Below, in pieces: positions 10,601 through 22,256 of a DNA stretch of 64,000 bases (positions within the stretch are counted from its first letter, which is position 1; each line of letters starts with the position of its first letter). The DNA is from Distichodus sexfasciatus (Eukaryota > Chordata > Actinopteri > Characiformes > Distichodontidae), in NCBI GenBank assembly GCA_032718565.1, contig JAVGVS010000110.1:310001-374000 (forward strand), read 5' to 3'. A program made the position numbers and the translations under genes. The notes below the pieces were generated by a model. The model ran no database searches, had not been told where the DNA came from, and was given only the letters and a program-made list of their open reading frames with translations.

Positions 10601-13600
10601 AGTCATGGGGACGAAGGGATAGTTTATTAAATGTCACAAACACTGAATTAATATGGAACGAGCGATTATGATAAATAAATGGGTAAAAAAATTTTAAATG
10701 TCTACTGAACAATAGCTTATTTGGATTGGAGAAGCATCACACATTTGTTCCTGGTAATGTGCTTCCATATGTAGCAATCTTTCTGAGATTTTTATGTTCA
10801 GGAAATGTTAGGACTTCACATTAGAACATTTGTGTTATGGTGGTGCTTCACACGCTGGAGACCCTTGCTCTAGAGCACAAATGAGCAATTTAAGTCCTAG
10901 AGGTCCCGAATCCAGCATACTCGATTTCAGAACGCTCCCACCTGGTCTCGGGTAGACACCCACTAGATAGGATGGAAAACCTTCAGGACACCGGCCCCCC
11001 AGGAACGGATGCGGAAAACCCATGCGTCATGAACCTTCAAATCAGGCTTTCAGAAAGCAACAGAAACCTCCTGTTGTTCCCCCCAGAAGCTACACGGCAG
11101 CACTGCAGGCTGATCGGCCTGGATCGGCCTCCTGTTCTTACAAGTGCTACAAGGTCCTGCTCTTTGCCACCATGAGTGTGGCGTCTTATTCCATAGGCTC
11201 AGAGCTTCAGGTATGCGAGTCAATTACACCAGGAATGAGCTGCCAAACACCAAAGCCAAGCCAAGGCAAGGAAAAATAAATCTTTAAAAATTCATCAGGC
11301 GCATGATGGAGTCCAGACGACGTCGACCTCCTCCTTCGCCTCGGTCGCGTTATTGATGACCTTCCATTTGTGTCATAAAAGGGGTTCTCAGAGACCTCTG
11401 CCTGGTTTTCTGGCTTTGGTTCTGGGTTTTCAACCATGCTTGTGTGTGTGTACATGTGTGTGTGGGCCTTCTGTGAAGTTCTTTTAAGAGAAAACTCATC
11501 TGAGCTGGTGAACACCAGCCCCGAGCGAAACATGGAAGCGTTTAACGTAATTGAGTATTTATGTACTGGCAGGACGGGCCGACGGAGATGGAGGGAAAGC
11601 GGGAGGGATAAGGAGGAGAGGAGATGGAGGAGATGAAGAAACGCTGAACCGGATAGATGAGATAAAGAGATGAGAGGGAAGACGAGGAGACGGTGCTCAC
11701 AGACAATCATGTCAATCTACCAGGGATGTTATTACGGGGATGGATGAAAGGACAAACCAAATTTGAACCAAGTGCGAACTCGCCCCATGCCGCGTTTAGA
11801 AAAACAGAGATATTTGATGCGTCGTCGTGGTTCCACATGGCCAGATTAAGGCCAAATTGGGAGACCTCAAAGGGTGCTGCATGGATTTCTTGAGCCTTTA
11901 ACAAGGTTTTGTGACTTATTTTCTCAAGTACTATTGCGACTGTAAACCAAAAGATGGTCAACTGATTCCCAATATAATAACCATGATGATTTGGTGGTGG
12001 TGCGTCACACCATCTCGACTGGAAATGGAGAGATGGCAAGATCCCAACTCTGTGGCAATGCTGCTTTTAGCAGTTGTTAGCGTAATACCAGCAGAGTTGG
12101 CCCCATAATCAGCGGGTTGCCAGTTTAAGTCCCAGATCGGTAAAGGTACCACTGAGGTACTCATGAGCAAGGTACCATCCCCAAGCACTGATGCTCCCTG
12201 GACACTGCCCAAGTCAGCTGCCCACTGCTCCTTCGAGGGTTAGGGTTGAATGCAGAGCTCACATTTAAAATGATTATTAGTTATTGTGTGCCCTGCAGTG
12301 TGTTGGCGCCTGCCCAGGGCTGGTCCCTGCCTTGCGCCCCATAGTTCCAGTGATAGGCTCTAGTCCCACCGCAACCTCAGTTGGGATTCAGCGGTTCATA
12401 AAATGAATGAATGAATGAATTAGTTATCATACTGGCATCTCTGGCCCCTTTAAGGATGTTGCATATCCAGATATAAATGAATAATAATTATAATCATCAT
12501 CTTACACTCTTTGGTGTTCCGGGGTGCGCTCTCACAGGAATGACATCTCACGTCGAAGGGGCTTGGTGAATGGGTCTCCAAGTAGTAGAACCTGTGTGTG
12601 GGAAAAAGCACATTTTTTTCTTCTTCGTTTTACAAATTAAAACCAAAAAACACAGCTTTTTCCAATAAAAACAAATAACGAGTAGTGTTGCAATCAAAAG
12701 TGAAAAATTCGAAGTCTTTTCTTATTTAAAATTGGAAAATGAAGTTGGTTTTGGAAACAAATATTGAAAAAAGTTGTTTTTGGGAATTCTTATGTAAAAT
12801 ACAAATGAAAGAACGAATGAATGATACACGGGTTGAACTCCTCGCCTCATCACATCAGCTTGCCCTGGCCTGCGAAATCTGCAGCCGTTAATCAAAGTGC
12901 GGTCCTGCTGCCGGCATGAAAAGCCTGACAGGACTTCCTCCAGAGCCGACCTCAACTTCCAGAAACTGCCGCACAGATCGCACTGATTACGGCGGAAAAA
13001 ATGCCTAAAGAAACTCGTTAAGGACGGCAAATAGCAGCTAACACGAGACGTAGGAAGTGTTACAAAAGACGGAATTGGGGGACGGAAAAGGAACTATAAA
13101 TTTGGAAAACTTCAAAGCTCTGTGTCAAAGAACAATGAGTTATAGCTCGTTATGGGTCCAGAAGTCCTGCTTTACTAACTTTAATTCAGCAGCTGTGAAG
13201 TCAAGATTTCAAGTACTGAAAGATTTATAAGTAGGAAATGGCTTCACTTATGCTTTGTACCAGACTGTTGTGCATCAGTCAGCATAGATTATTTCTGAGT
13301 TTCTTGTCCTCAACTTCTGACACATGGCTATTTCAGTGCTTTTATGGATTATAATAAAGCTGGTTGTGCATTGGATCTTCCTAATTTAGCATTCGACTCC
13401 CTGTGTCTGCTCGCATCCGGTTCAAATCCTTAAACACTTAACGTCAAAGCCAAGAATGGAGATACTGATCACTTCCCGTCCTCTCAGAGCATCAAGCGCT
13501 GCTTACTTAAACCACCCATACTTAAAACTAGAGGAAGACCTGCGTGCATCAAGACTCTTTGCAGTGCTGGCTCCTCGCTGGTGGAAGCTTAGCAAATTTG

Positions 13601-16600
13601 TGTAAAATCTAGATTTTTGAAAGGTTTTTGACTATTGACATGACTTTCAGATTCAGATTCAGATTTTATTTGTCACATACAATCATACATGGTACGACAT
13701 GCAGTGAAATGCTTTTTGCAATGCCCGACCTCCCGACTTTCAAGGGCGTTTGGTTGTAATGTAAAACCCCCTTCACCTTCTTTGTTGTTATTAGCACATT
13801 TGGTTGAAGTGCGCACTAGAAGCTCTTGATTTGGTTTACAAGGGTGTTTGGGTTAGTGTATAATCCCGATTTTCATTTACTAGATGTTGTTACCTGTTAA
13901 GTGGATTCTTTTTTATTATTTTACACATTTTGAAACTCTTGACTTCACTTGCTAGAAGGTTTAGCATAGTGTGAAATCCCTACTTCCCTACATTTTTGGT
14001 TAAAATGTGAAGTTAAAAAAAAACAAACACTTTGTGGGTCTTGATTTGGTTTATGAAGGAGTTTGGTTTAGTCTGAACTCTCTGTTCTCTTTTTTCTGTT
14101 GTCGTTGTTAGCCACATTAGCATGGGCCTTTAATGCTTTGTTAAAATGTTCGTAACGGCTAATCAGTAGGCTAACCGACTCCCAGTGCTGTTCTAAGGCA
14201 TGTTTTTGTGGTGTGTTGCAAATTGCTTCACGCCTTTAAGGAAGGAAAGATGTGTGAAGCCTCCCGAAAATGGTTTTTGTATGAATTCTGACTCAGTCAG
14301 TCATCAAAGGTTGACATCTGTCAAGACGTGGGATATGAAATATAATCAGAAAATAATACAATCAACATTGCCCTTCAACGTTTTAGAACAATAAACCCAA
14401 ACCTCATGATCAAAGATGTTATATGAAAGGAAATTCCCCCTCCCAACCACCTTCTCCCCCCAAAAAGGAACAAAAATAGGTTAAAGACTTGAGGCACCGA
14501 CCTTGAAAGGCTTGGAAGAGTATATTAAATACACTCAATAATGTTCTCTTAAAAAGCACACTTTGTATATTTACATTAAAAGTGATTGAAACCAGACCTT
14601 CCTCTTAAGTGGGTACAGTACCACCAAGCCTTCACATGTTGGGCCCATGCACACTTGCTAAAGGGTTTGGTGTGTGTGTGTTTGTAAAAATAGGCCCGCT
14701 ACGACTCTGCAACAGTTTATTCCCTCCCACGTTTCTTTGAAAAGCGATGGAGGTTGAAACAGCCAGTTCTAAGCGATGCTGTGACCAATTTTGGGAAGTT
14801 AGTCAATGAAGGCGGGTTTGACTGAAAAACACAAGCGACTGCAGGGTGGTCTTTGCCTCAACCAACGCTGTGGACAAGGTGTGCGAGAGTCGTGTGTACT
14901 TTAAAAGCCCTCGTTGCTCACATGTCTGAGGACCTGACATGGGGTTTAACATGTACCACACAAGCCAAGGACAAATGCTAAGGCAGGAACTCTACCACCT
15001 GGAACAGCTGAGGAAGTTAGTGGCAAGTTGCCTGGTGGAGCTGTTGGAGGGACCAACAGGGGGCGCCAACTTGTGGTCTGTGGATCCAATGCTCCTAGTG
15101 CAGTGACAAGCACTGCGCTGTAAAAATGCGACCATCCTTTCGATAAGACGTAAAACCGTTTGGACTGTCTGAGCTTGTAAAAGATCCCTGAGGCAATGGC
15201 CATGGCTGACCATTTATAGAGGACTCTTTTAGAAAATCTAAAAACCAGAAATGACATTCTGTGTGAGGACACTTGAATGACTGAACACTGCATTTGTATG
15301 TCAGTTTTCTGACATACAAATGCCAATGGTCATGGCTGACCATTTATAGAGGACTCTTTTATAAATAAATGGTCAGCCATGGCCATTTCAAATCCTAATC
15401 ATCACATAACTTGTGAACTCTCTCATACACCTTCACTGCATTAGCTAATGTGTGGTTAGTGTACTGTTGCGGAACGGCAGCTGCAGCATCGTGGCCGCAC
15501 GTTTGGTACTGGTTGAGGTAGCTTCACATTGATTCTTGAAAACTGATGCAGTGTTCAGTCATTCAAGTGTCCTCACACAGAATGTCATTTCTGGTTTGGA
15601 AACAACTGTGCCCATAACCATTAAGCCCTACAGAGAGTGATCTCTGTGGCAGGATGCTATTGTCTCAGCAGGACATAGTAACCAGGATCATTAAGGACTT
15701 GTCTTATCCCAGTAACTGTTTGTTCTACCTGCTGGCAAACCCTTCAACAGCATTTTGGTCCAAACCGAGAACCAAAAACTTTAACTTCAAGCAATTAAAC
15801 CAGGTTTCATTTCCCTACATACTGTATTGCACTTGTATAACTAGTCATAAGACTCTTGGATAGTGAATCCCTACACAATCTCATCAGCCTGATGGTCTTT
15901 ACATGCTTCTCAGATTCTTTATTGGAAAATATATACCCTGACACTCCAGTCAGTGCAGGGCAGAGGGTCACAAGGACCCCAGTTGTAGGCAGTCTGGAGT
16001 GATCAGCTGTAATTTTTGACAATGTGTTAACTCTAAGATTAGAGTTAGAGGTTAGGGTTAACAGAGTTAAGAGTTTTCTATTAAAAATAAAATTGGCAAA
16101 ACAAAGATATTAGGCCGATTCAAACTGTTACACATATTGCTTTCTAATGTATAGCACGGTTAGGTTTTCTAGTGCACTGAAAAGATGCTATGTCCACTCA
16201 CCCTGGCAGACAAGGACCACACTCTGCATCACTCCTCGCCGTACCAGGGGTCCGCAAGGTCGCTCGGTACATTAACTTGCAGTCCTTGTGACGCTGACAG
16301 ATCTTATACTTCCCCTCGGAGAACTTCCCTGGTGGACACGGGACACAGTCGTAGCCTTCGTCTTTACTGCCATAGCCGCAGGTCTGCAAATATACAGAGA
16401 TCAGATGCCGTCATCTGGAAAGGCTCACATTTCCAAATGACAAGACCAGTCTCCCTGGAGAAACTTAGGACACAAGCCTAGGTAGTGCTGGAAGTAGAAG
16501 AGGGCCAGACTTGAACCTGTTTTCTTGACCATGGTTCTTCTTTCTAGCGAGTCTCCAGCGATCCGTGGCGTGCCACTTTCTTTTCCTCAAAACCGTTTAA

Positions 16601-19600
16601 TGCAAAACACAACTGCTAGACATCTGGTAATGATACTGACTGACTCATTCATAAGTGATGAATGATTTGACAGACCGTACATAAAATAATCAGGACATGA
16701 ATTGCCCACATGGTCAAATTTAATATAGTTTGTTGTTGCATTTGAATGATTCTCGACATTTGAACACAAGATACATTGCTTTTTCTCTATGGAATGGGCA
16801 GAACACTTGAACATTTGTCCTGGTATTAAAGTTTTAAAGTAATATGGCTTGAGCCATTACTCTGTTGGGTTACCAAGAGTACAGTCCAAAAAACAAAATT
16901 TGGAGGCAGAAATTCTACAAACTGCTGGCCAGACACTCATGCACGACGTGGCTAAGGCAACCCTCCAGGTTTCCTCTTCTTTTTGCATGGACAACCTGCT
17001 TGTTGGCATGCCAGCTTCCTTAGTATTTCCCAAAAATTCTTTGTTGTTTTTGACGGCCTTTGCTCTTGCTGTTTACACTCTAATTTGGAATAGTTTGCGT
17101 CAGTGTTTGGTCCTGCACAACTGTGTCGCATGAGGTGATATCACCAGACCATGGGGACTGTTGTGCCATCAAACTCGTCTGATTTCATGGGTGTTTTTGT
17201 AGTTGACGAGAATGTTTTTAAATTTGCATCATGGACAGACAAAACAGAAACTTGCCACAGACCTCATTTCTAGTTTTGATAAGCTCAGGACTTCAGAGCT
17301 TAGGATTAAATAAATAAGGCAGGGTTAAATAAACCCCAACCTTAGACTGAAACCCAAAAGCAAACCAAAAAAACCCCAAACCTTAAACCATTATCCAAAA
17401 AGCTGAAAACACCAACCATTAACCCAACTCAACCAAGCCCTAAATCCTAACCCATCACTAAAACCCCAAACCTATACCTTAAAACCTTAAAGCCCTTAAC
17501 CACAACCCTAAAACAATAAACCCTAAACCCCAAACCATAACCAACTCAACAACATGACTCTACCATACACCACAAACCATTGAGGTTTAACCAATCTAAC
17601 TCAACAACCAAACCCTAAAACCTTACCAAGCCCTAAACCCAAAAGCTGAAAACCCCAACCATGAATCCAACTCAACCAAGCCTTAAATCCTAACCCATCA
17701 CTACAACCCCAAACCTATACCTTAAAACGTTAAATCCCAAACCCTAACCAACTCAACAGCATGACTCTACTGTATACCATGAACCATTAAAGCCTAACCA
17801 ATCCAACCAAAGCCTAAAACCTAAAGCTAAAATCCAACCATAAACCCAACTCAACCAAGCTCTTAATCCTAACCCATCACTTAAGCCCCAAACCTATACC
17901 GTAAAACCCTAAATCCTAAAACCCAAACCATAACCAACTCAACAACATGACTATACTGTACACCATGAACCATTAAAGCCTAACCAATCCAACTCAACAA
18001 CCAAACCCTAAAACCTTACCAACCCTAAACCCAAAAGCTGAAAACCTCAATCATAAACCCAAACCCAACACAACCCAACTCAACTCTAAACCCAAGCCCT
18101 ACACAACAACCTAACCCAACTTAACTCTAAACCCAAGCCCAACACAACAACCTAAAACCTAACCCAACTTAACTCTAAACCCAAGCCAACACGAGAACCC
18201 AACCCAACTCAACTCTAAACCCAAGAGTAACACAATAACCCAAAACCCAACCAACCCAACCCAACTCTAAACCCAAGCCCAACACAAATACCCAAAACCT
18301 AACCAACCCAAGTCAACTCTAAACCCAAGCCCAACACAACAACTCAAAACCTAACCAACACAACTCAACTCTAAACCCAAGCCCAACACAACAACCCAAA
18401 ACCTAACCAACCCAAGTCAAGACTAAACCCAAGCCCAACACAACAACCCAAAACCTAACCAGCACAACTCAACTCTTAAACCCATGCCCAACAGAACAAC
18501 CCAAAACCTAACCAGCACAGCTCAACTCTAAACCGAAGCCTGACACAACAACCCAAAACCTAACCAGCACAACTCAACTCTAAATACAAGCCCAAAGTCT
18601 GAATGCTAAATGTAGTGTAATAACAAAACAACGCTAGTATTTACAAAAAAAAAGAAAAAAATAAAGAAATGTAATAAAAATAGATCTAAAGTGTTCAGCA
18701 ACAAATATTAATGGTTGTTTGGAAAAAGCTGTAAAAGAGAAAATACTGCATTAAATATGAATATATTTCAAAATAAAAACCAAATAATCTTCTCCTCTTC
18801 TCCTTCATCTTTCCAGGCAGTAGAGCGACTCATGTTTTCACCTGCAGCCACGTTTATCTTCGCGTTCACTTATCGAAAAGGACTTCGCAATTAACCTAAC
18901 TGCTCTAATTACCAGGTGGATGTCGGGGTTGTGCTAAGGTGAGCGCCTTTGTACTTCCCTCCTTCGGCGACAGCTCGATTGGGTCTAATCTGAATCTGAA
19001 ACAAGGCAACACAAGCGTCCTGGCACGGGGTGGGATGGGGGTCATGGGTAGCGTCTGGTCCCGTTTAAACAGCCAGTCCTCTTCATTATCTCTCAAAGCT
19101 ACCGCACTTCAAACTCCCTCCTCATTTTCTTCCTCTGTCTTCCTCTCTCTCCCTCTCTCTCTCTTCTTTTTCTCTCGCCCCAGCATTAGAAACATGGGGA
19201 ACGACAGGAAAACACGCTTTCAAGTTTTTATTAAAACAAGATCGCTGAGCCATGGACGTCCCCCCGACTCGTTGGTCGCTGCAGGAATGCAATGTTTCGG
19301 AGATTTGTTTTTGTTCTGTCCAGTTTTTCCCCAAATATTCTTTATTTTGCAAATCAGATTTGGATGTTTTGTTCATAATCTGGGCTTTAGTAAATTTGGG
19401 AGGTGTTTTAATTGGTTCGGGCTTTTGAGCCCACTTGAGTGGGAAAATGTCCAGATGGTTCGACTCAGTGGATAATAACTCATGCATGAAGGGGTTAAGT
19501 TAAGTGTGGCACTTTGGAACCTTTCATCTCGACTGACAAAGTAGCACACAGTTCTGGGGTCAGATTTATAAAATAGGGGGCAGAAATGGGTAAAGTAGGA

Positions 19601-20212
19601 CTTGGCAATTAAGCAAAAATGTATCGGAACTGACATTTAGAACTTTCTAAATTTGTTATTTCATCTCTGACTAATACATCTGACTAAAAAGGAGTATAAA
19701 ACATCTACTTATTAGTAATCAAGACATAAGTTATTAATATTAATATTGTTAATGTTTGAATAATAGTAATATTAGTAATATGATAATCACAATGTCAGTG
19801 ATTATGATGCTAATGAAAAATAGCATTTATTTTAAAAGTTGCATTAGCTATAAATATATAATTTATATGCAATATGTTATATAATGTATATTTCTACTAT
19901 TTTTATTTATTATATATAACAGTATGTATGTAATTACATATTACTGCATTATACAAAATTATATTAATATTATTATTATTATTTATTATTATTATTATTA
20001 TTGTGTGTGTATAAAGTAGTATTATCAATGTTGTGTTAATTAATAATGTATTATACATTACAATATTATTATATATGTAAAATATATAAATTAAAATAAA
20101 ATAAACTAAATAATTATATATTTGGGCTAAAATCATTTTATTATTATTATTATTATTATTATTAATATTATTATTATTATCATCCAAATAATATAATATA
20201 ATTTTTATATTA

Positions 20213-20262
<50 letters not shown>

Positions 20263-20461
20263 GCATTTATTTTACATACATGAAAATACATAAAATTACA
20301 CACTAAATAATTACACATTTTAGGATAATACTGATTTTATTATTATTATTATTAAATATATTATTATATGTATGATATTAAAAATAAATTATTTTTTATT
20401 AATAATAATTATCAAATAATATAACAACAATAATAACAATAAAAGACAACAATAATACTAT

Positions 20462-20495
<34 letters not shown>

Positions 20496-21420
20496 GTTGT
20501 TGTTGTTGTTGTTTTGCTTTTTCATGAAAATATGTTTTGTACATTTTTATTTTTTAAGTAATTTTTTTCTCCACAAACTCATGAAAGTGTTAAAAAAAAT
20601 GATTGACTCACTTTCGAAACAAGATTTTGGTCCCTCTCGAGTCTAAATAAAACAGGAGTTGCTTGTTGCTCTCTCCAGCCTTCAGATGTTTATTGTGTTA
20701 GATTTCCGACTCTCCTGCTTCTAAAAGATGAGGGGATCAAGAGCTCTTACTGATCTTAGGATCCTAGACCCTTTACGCAAAATGCAGCATTTCTAAATCA
20801 AAGGGCATTTTGGAGATCTGCTCATACCAATTACAGGTCGGGAGGATCGTTCATTAAAAAGGAATGAGAATGAACGAGAGAAAGGCTGTGTCTGCACTTG
20901 TTTGAGACTATAAATATAACGTAAACGTTTGGAAAATTATTTGTTATGCATTTGTTAGCTTTACTCACCGTTAATTACAGGAGCAGTGATTCCCAAAAAT
21001 TCCCTGAGTTGGGAGTTTTAAAAAATAATGAATTCCTGTCCTATTTGGCATGTTTGTGTGTATGTGTGTGTCGTGTGTGTGTGTGTGTTTACCATGTAGG
21101 GCTCATGTCAGCCAGTTGCATGGGCAGGGCTGCTTGGCTGCTGCTGGTGTGATTGTGGTACTCATTCTCTCCTGGCTGGAGTACTCGCCCTCCTTTTGAC
21201 ATGCTGGACACCTGCAAACACACAAACACAAACACACACAAACTAGTCAAGCGATTAATCTCAGAAACTCCTATATTTGATTTTTAATAACTGTTAAGAG
21301 AAATGACAAAGTGTATAAATAAATTACTCAATCTAAAATCTGGTGTGACTTTGTATTAACTATATTTGGTGTTCCCAAAAAGGTAAGAAAAAATTATGTA
21401 ATAATAACAACAACAACAAC

Positions 21421-21470
<50 letters not shown>

Positions 21471-21564
21471 TGTACTTTGGGCTACCATTACAGATTTATT
21501 TCATTATATATATATAATAACATATACAGCAGTTATGTGTTTATAAATAATAATAATAATAATA

Positions 21565-21608
<44 letters not shown>

Positions 21609-21882
21609 CTGTGGTGTGCTGGCGCCTGCCAGGGTTGCTGACCACCCACTTTGCCGTGGTTCAGGATGAGCTGGATCCCCCAGCCCCAGTTGGGATTAAG
21701 CAGTTTTGGATAATGAATGAATGAATGAATGAATGAATGAATGAATGAATGAATGAATAATAATATATAATAATAATAATATGTAATAATAATAATAATA
21801 TATATATAATAATATATAATTATTGTTGTACTTGTGTTATTTACTTACAATATTTAATACTAATAATAAAAATAAATACTAT

Positions 21883-21928
<46 letters not shown>

Positions 21929-22223
21929 CATCTTGGGTAAAAATTTCACATTGTGTTTATGTCTTTGTGTTTTATTTTGAGAAAGTAAATAACCATGTAA
22001 TAAACCCAAGATGTAATTTTTGCCCACATTTACATCTCCAGATCTCAACGCCACAGACCACAAGACCTGTCAATCACGCCGAGCGGAGGGGACTCTGACT
22101 CCGCCCCCAACTTTAATTTCATGCGGGAATTTAATTCCATTACAGTCCAAATTCTCGTCTGTTAGGCCTCATGTTCTCCTAACGCCAATTTGTGGCATGT
22201 AATGTCCTCCAAATGAATACCAG

Positions 22224-22256
<33 letters not shown>

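Larger units (their letters stand above)
8172..12505. other. EDAR intron 5
   Basis: Mainly unique sequence with no supported exon. It contains short A-runs near 9229-9241, a GT-rich patch near 11440-11463 and, at the exon 5 side, SINE family A (12100-12262) and B (12285-12422) fragments. Open frames such as the 167-codon one at 11207-11710 minus have no recognisable domain. Confidence 0.55.
12592..16201. other. EDAR intron 4
   Basis: Holds unique sequence near exon 5, an interspersed-repeat fragment at 13648-13735, a degenerate repeat block at 13740-14100 and a SINE-like element with large inverted repeats at 14975-15600. No exon is supported. Confidence 0.55.
16384..21092. other. EDAR intron 3: repeat-dominated
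   Basis: It contains unique sequence (16.4-17.3 kb), a G-poor minisatellite (17330-18600), a unique block at 18.8-19.6 kb and an AT-rich microsatellite block (19700-20515). No exon is supported. Confidence 0.6.

Noticed and set aside
16035..16075. GTTAGGGTTAACAGAGTTAAG telomere-like words, and CCTAACCCTAA near 41170 and 41525
   Set aside because: Isolated or part of a dispersed repeat; there is no extended TTAGGG array.
18939..19475. 178-codon open frame on plus strand in EDAR intron 3
   Set aside because: No recognisable domain, low-complexity Ser/Leu/Phe stretches from CTCTCT sequence, and no splice or repeat support.
19903..20187. Asn/Ile-rich minus-strand frame
   Set aside because: Translation of (AAT)n microsatellites.
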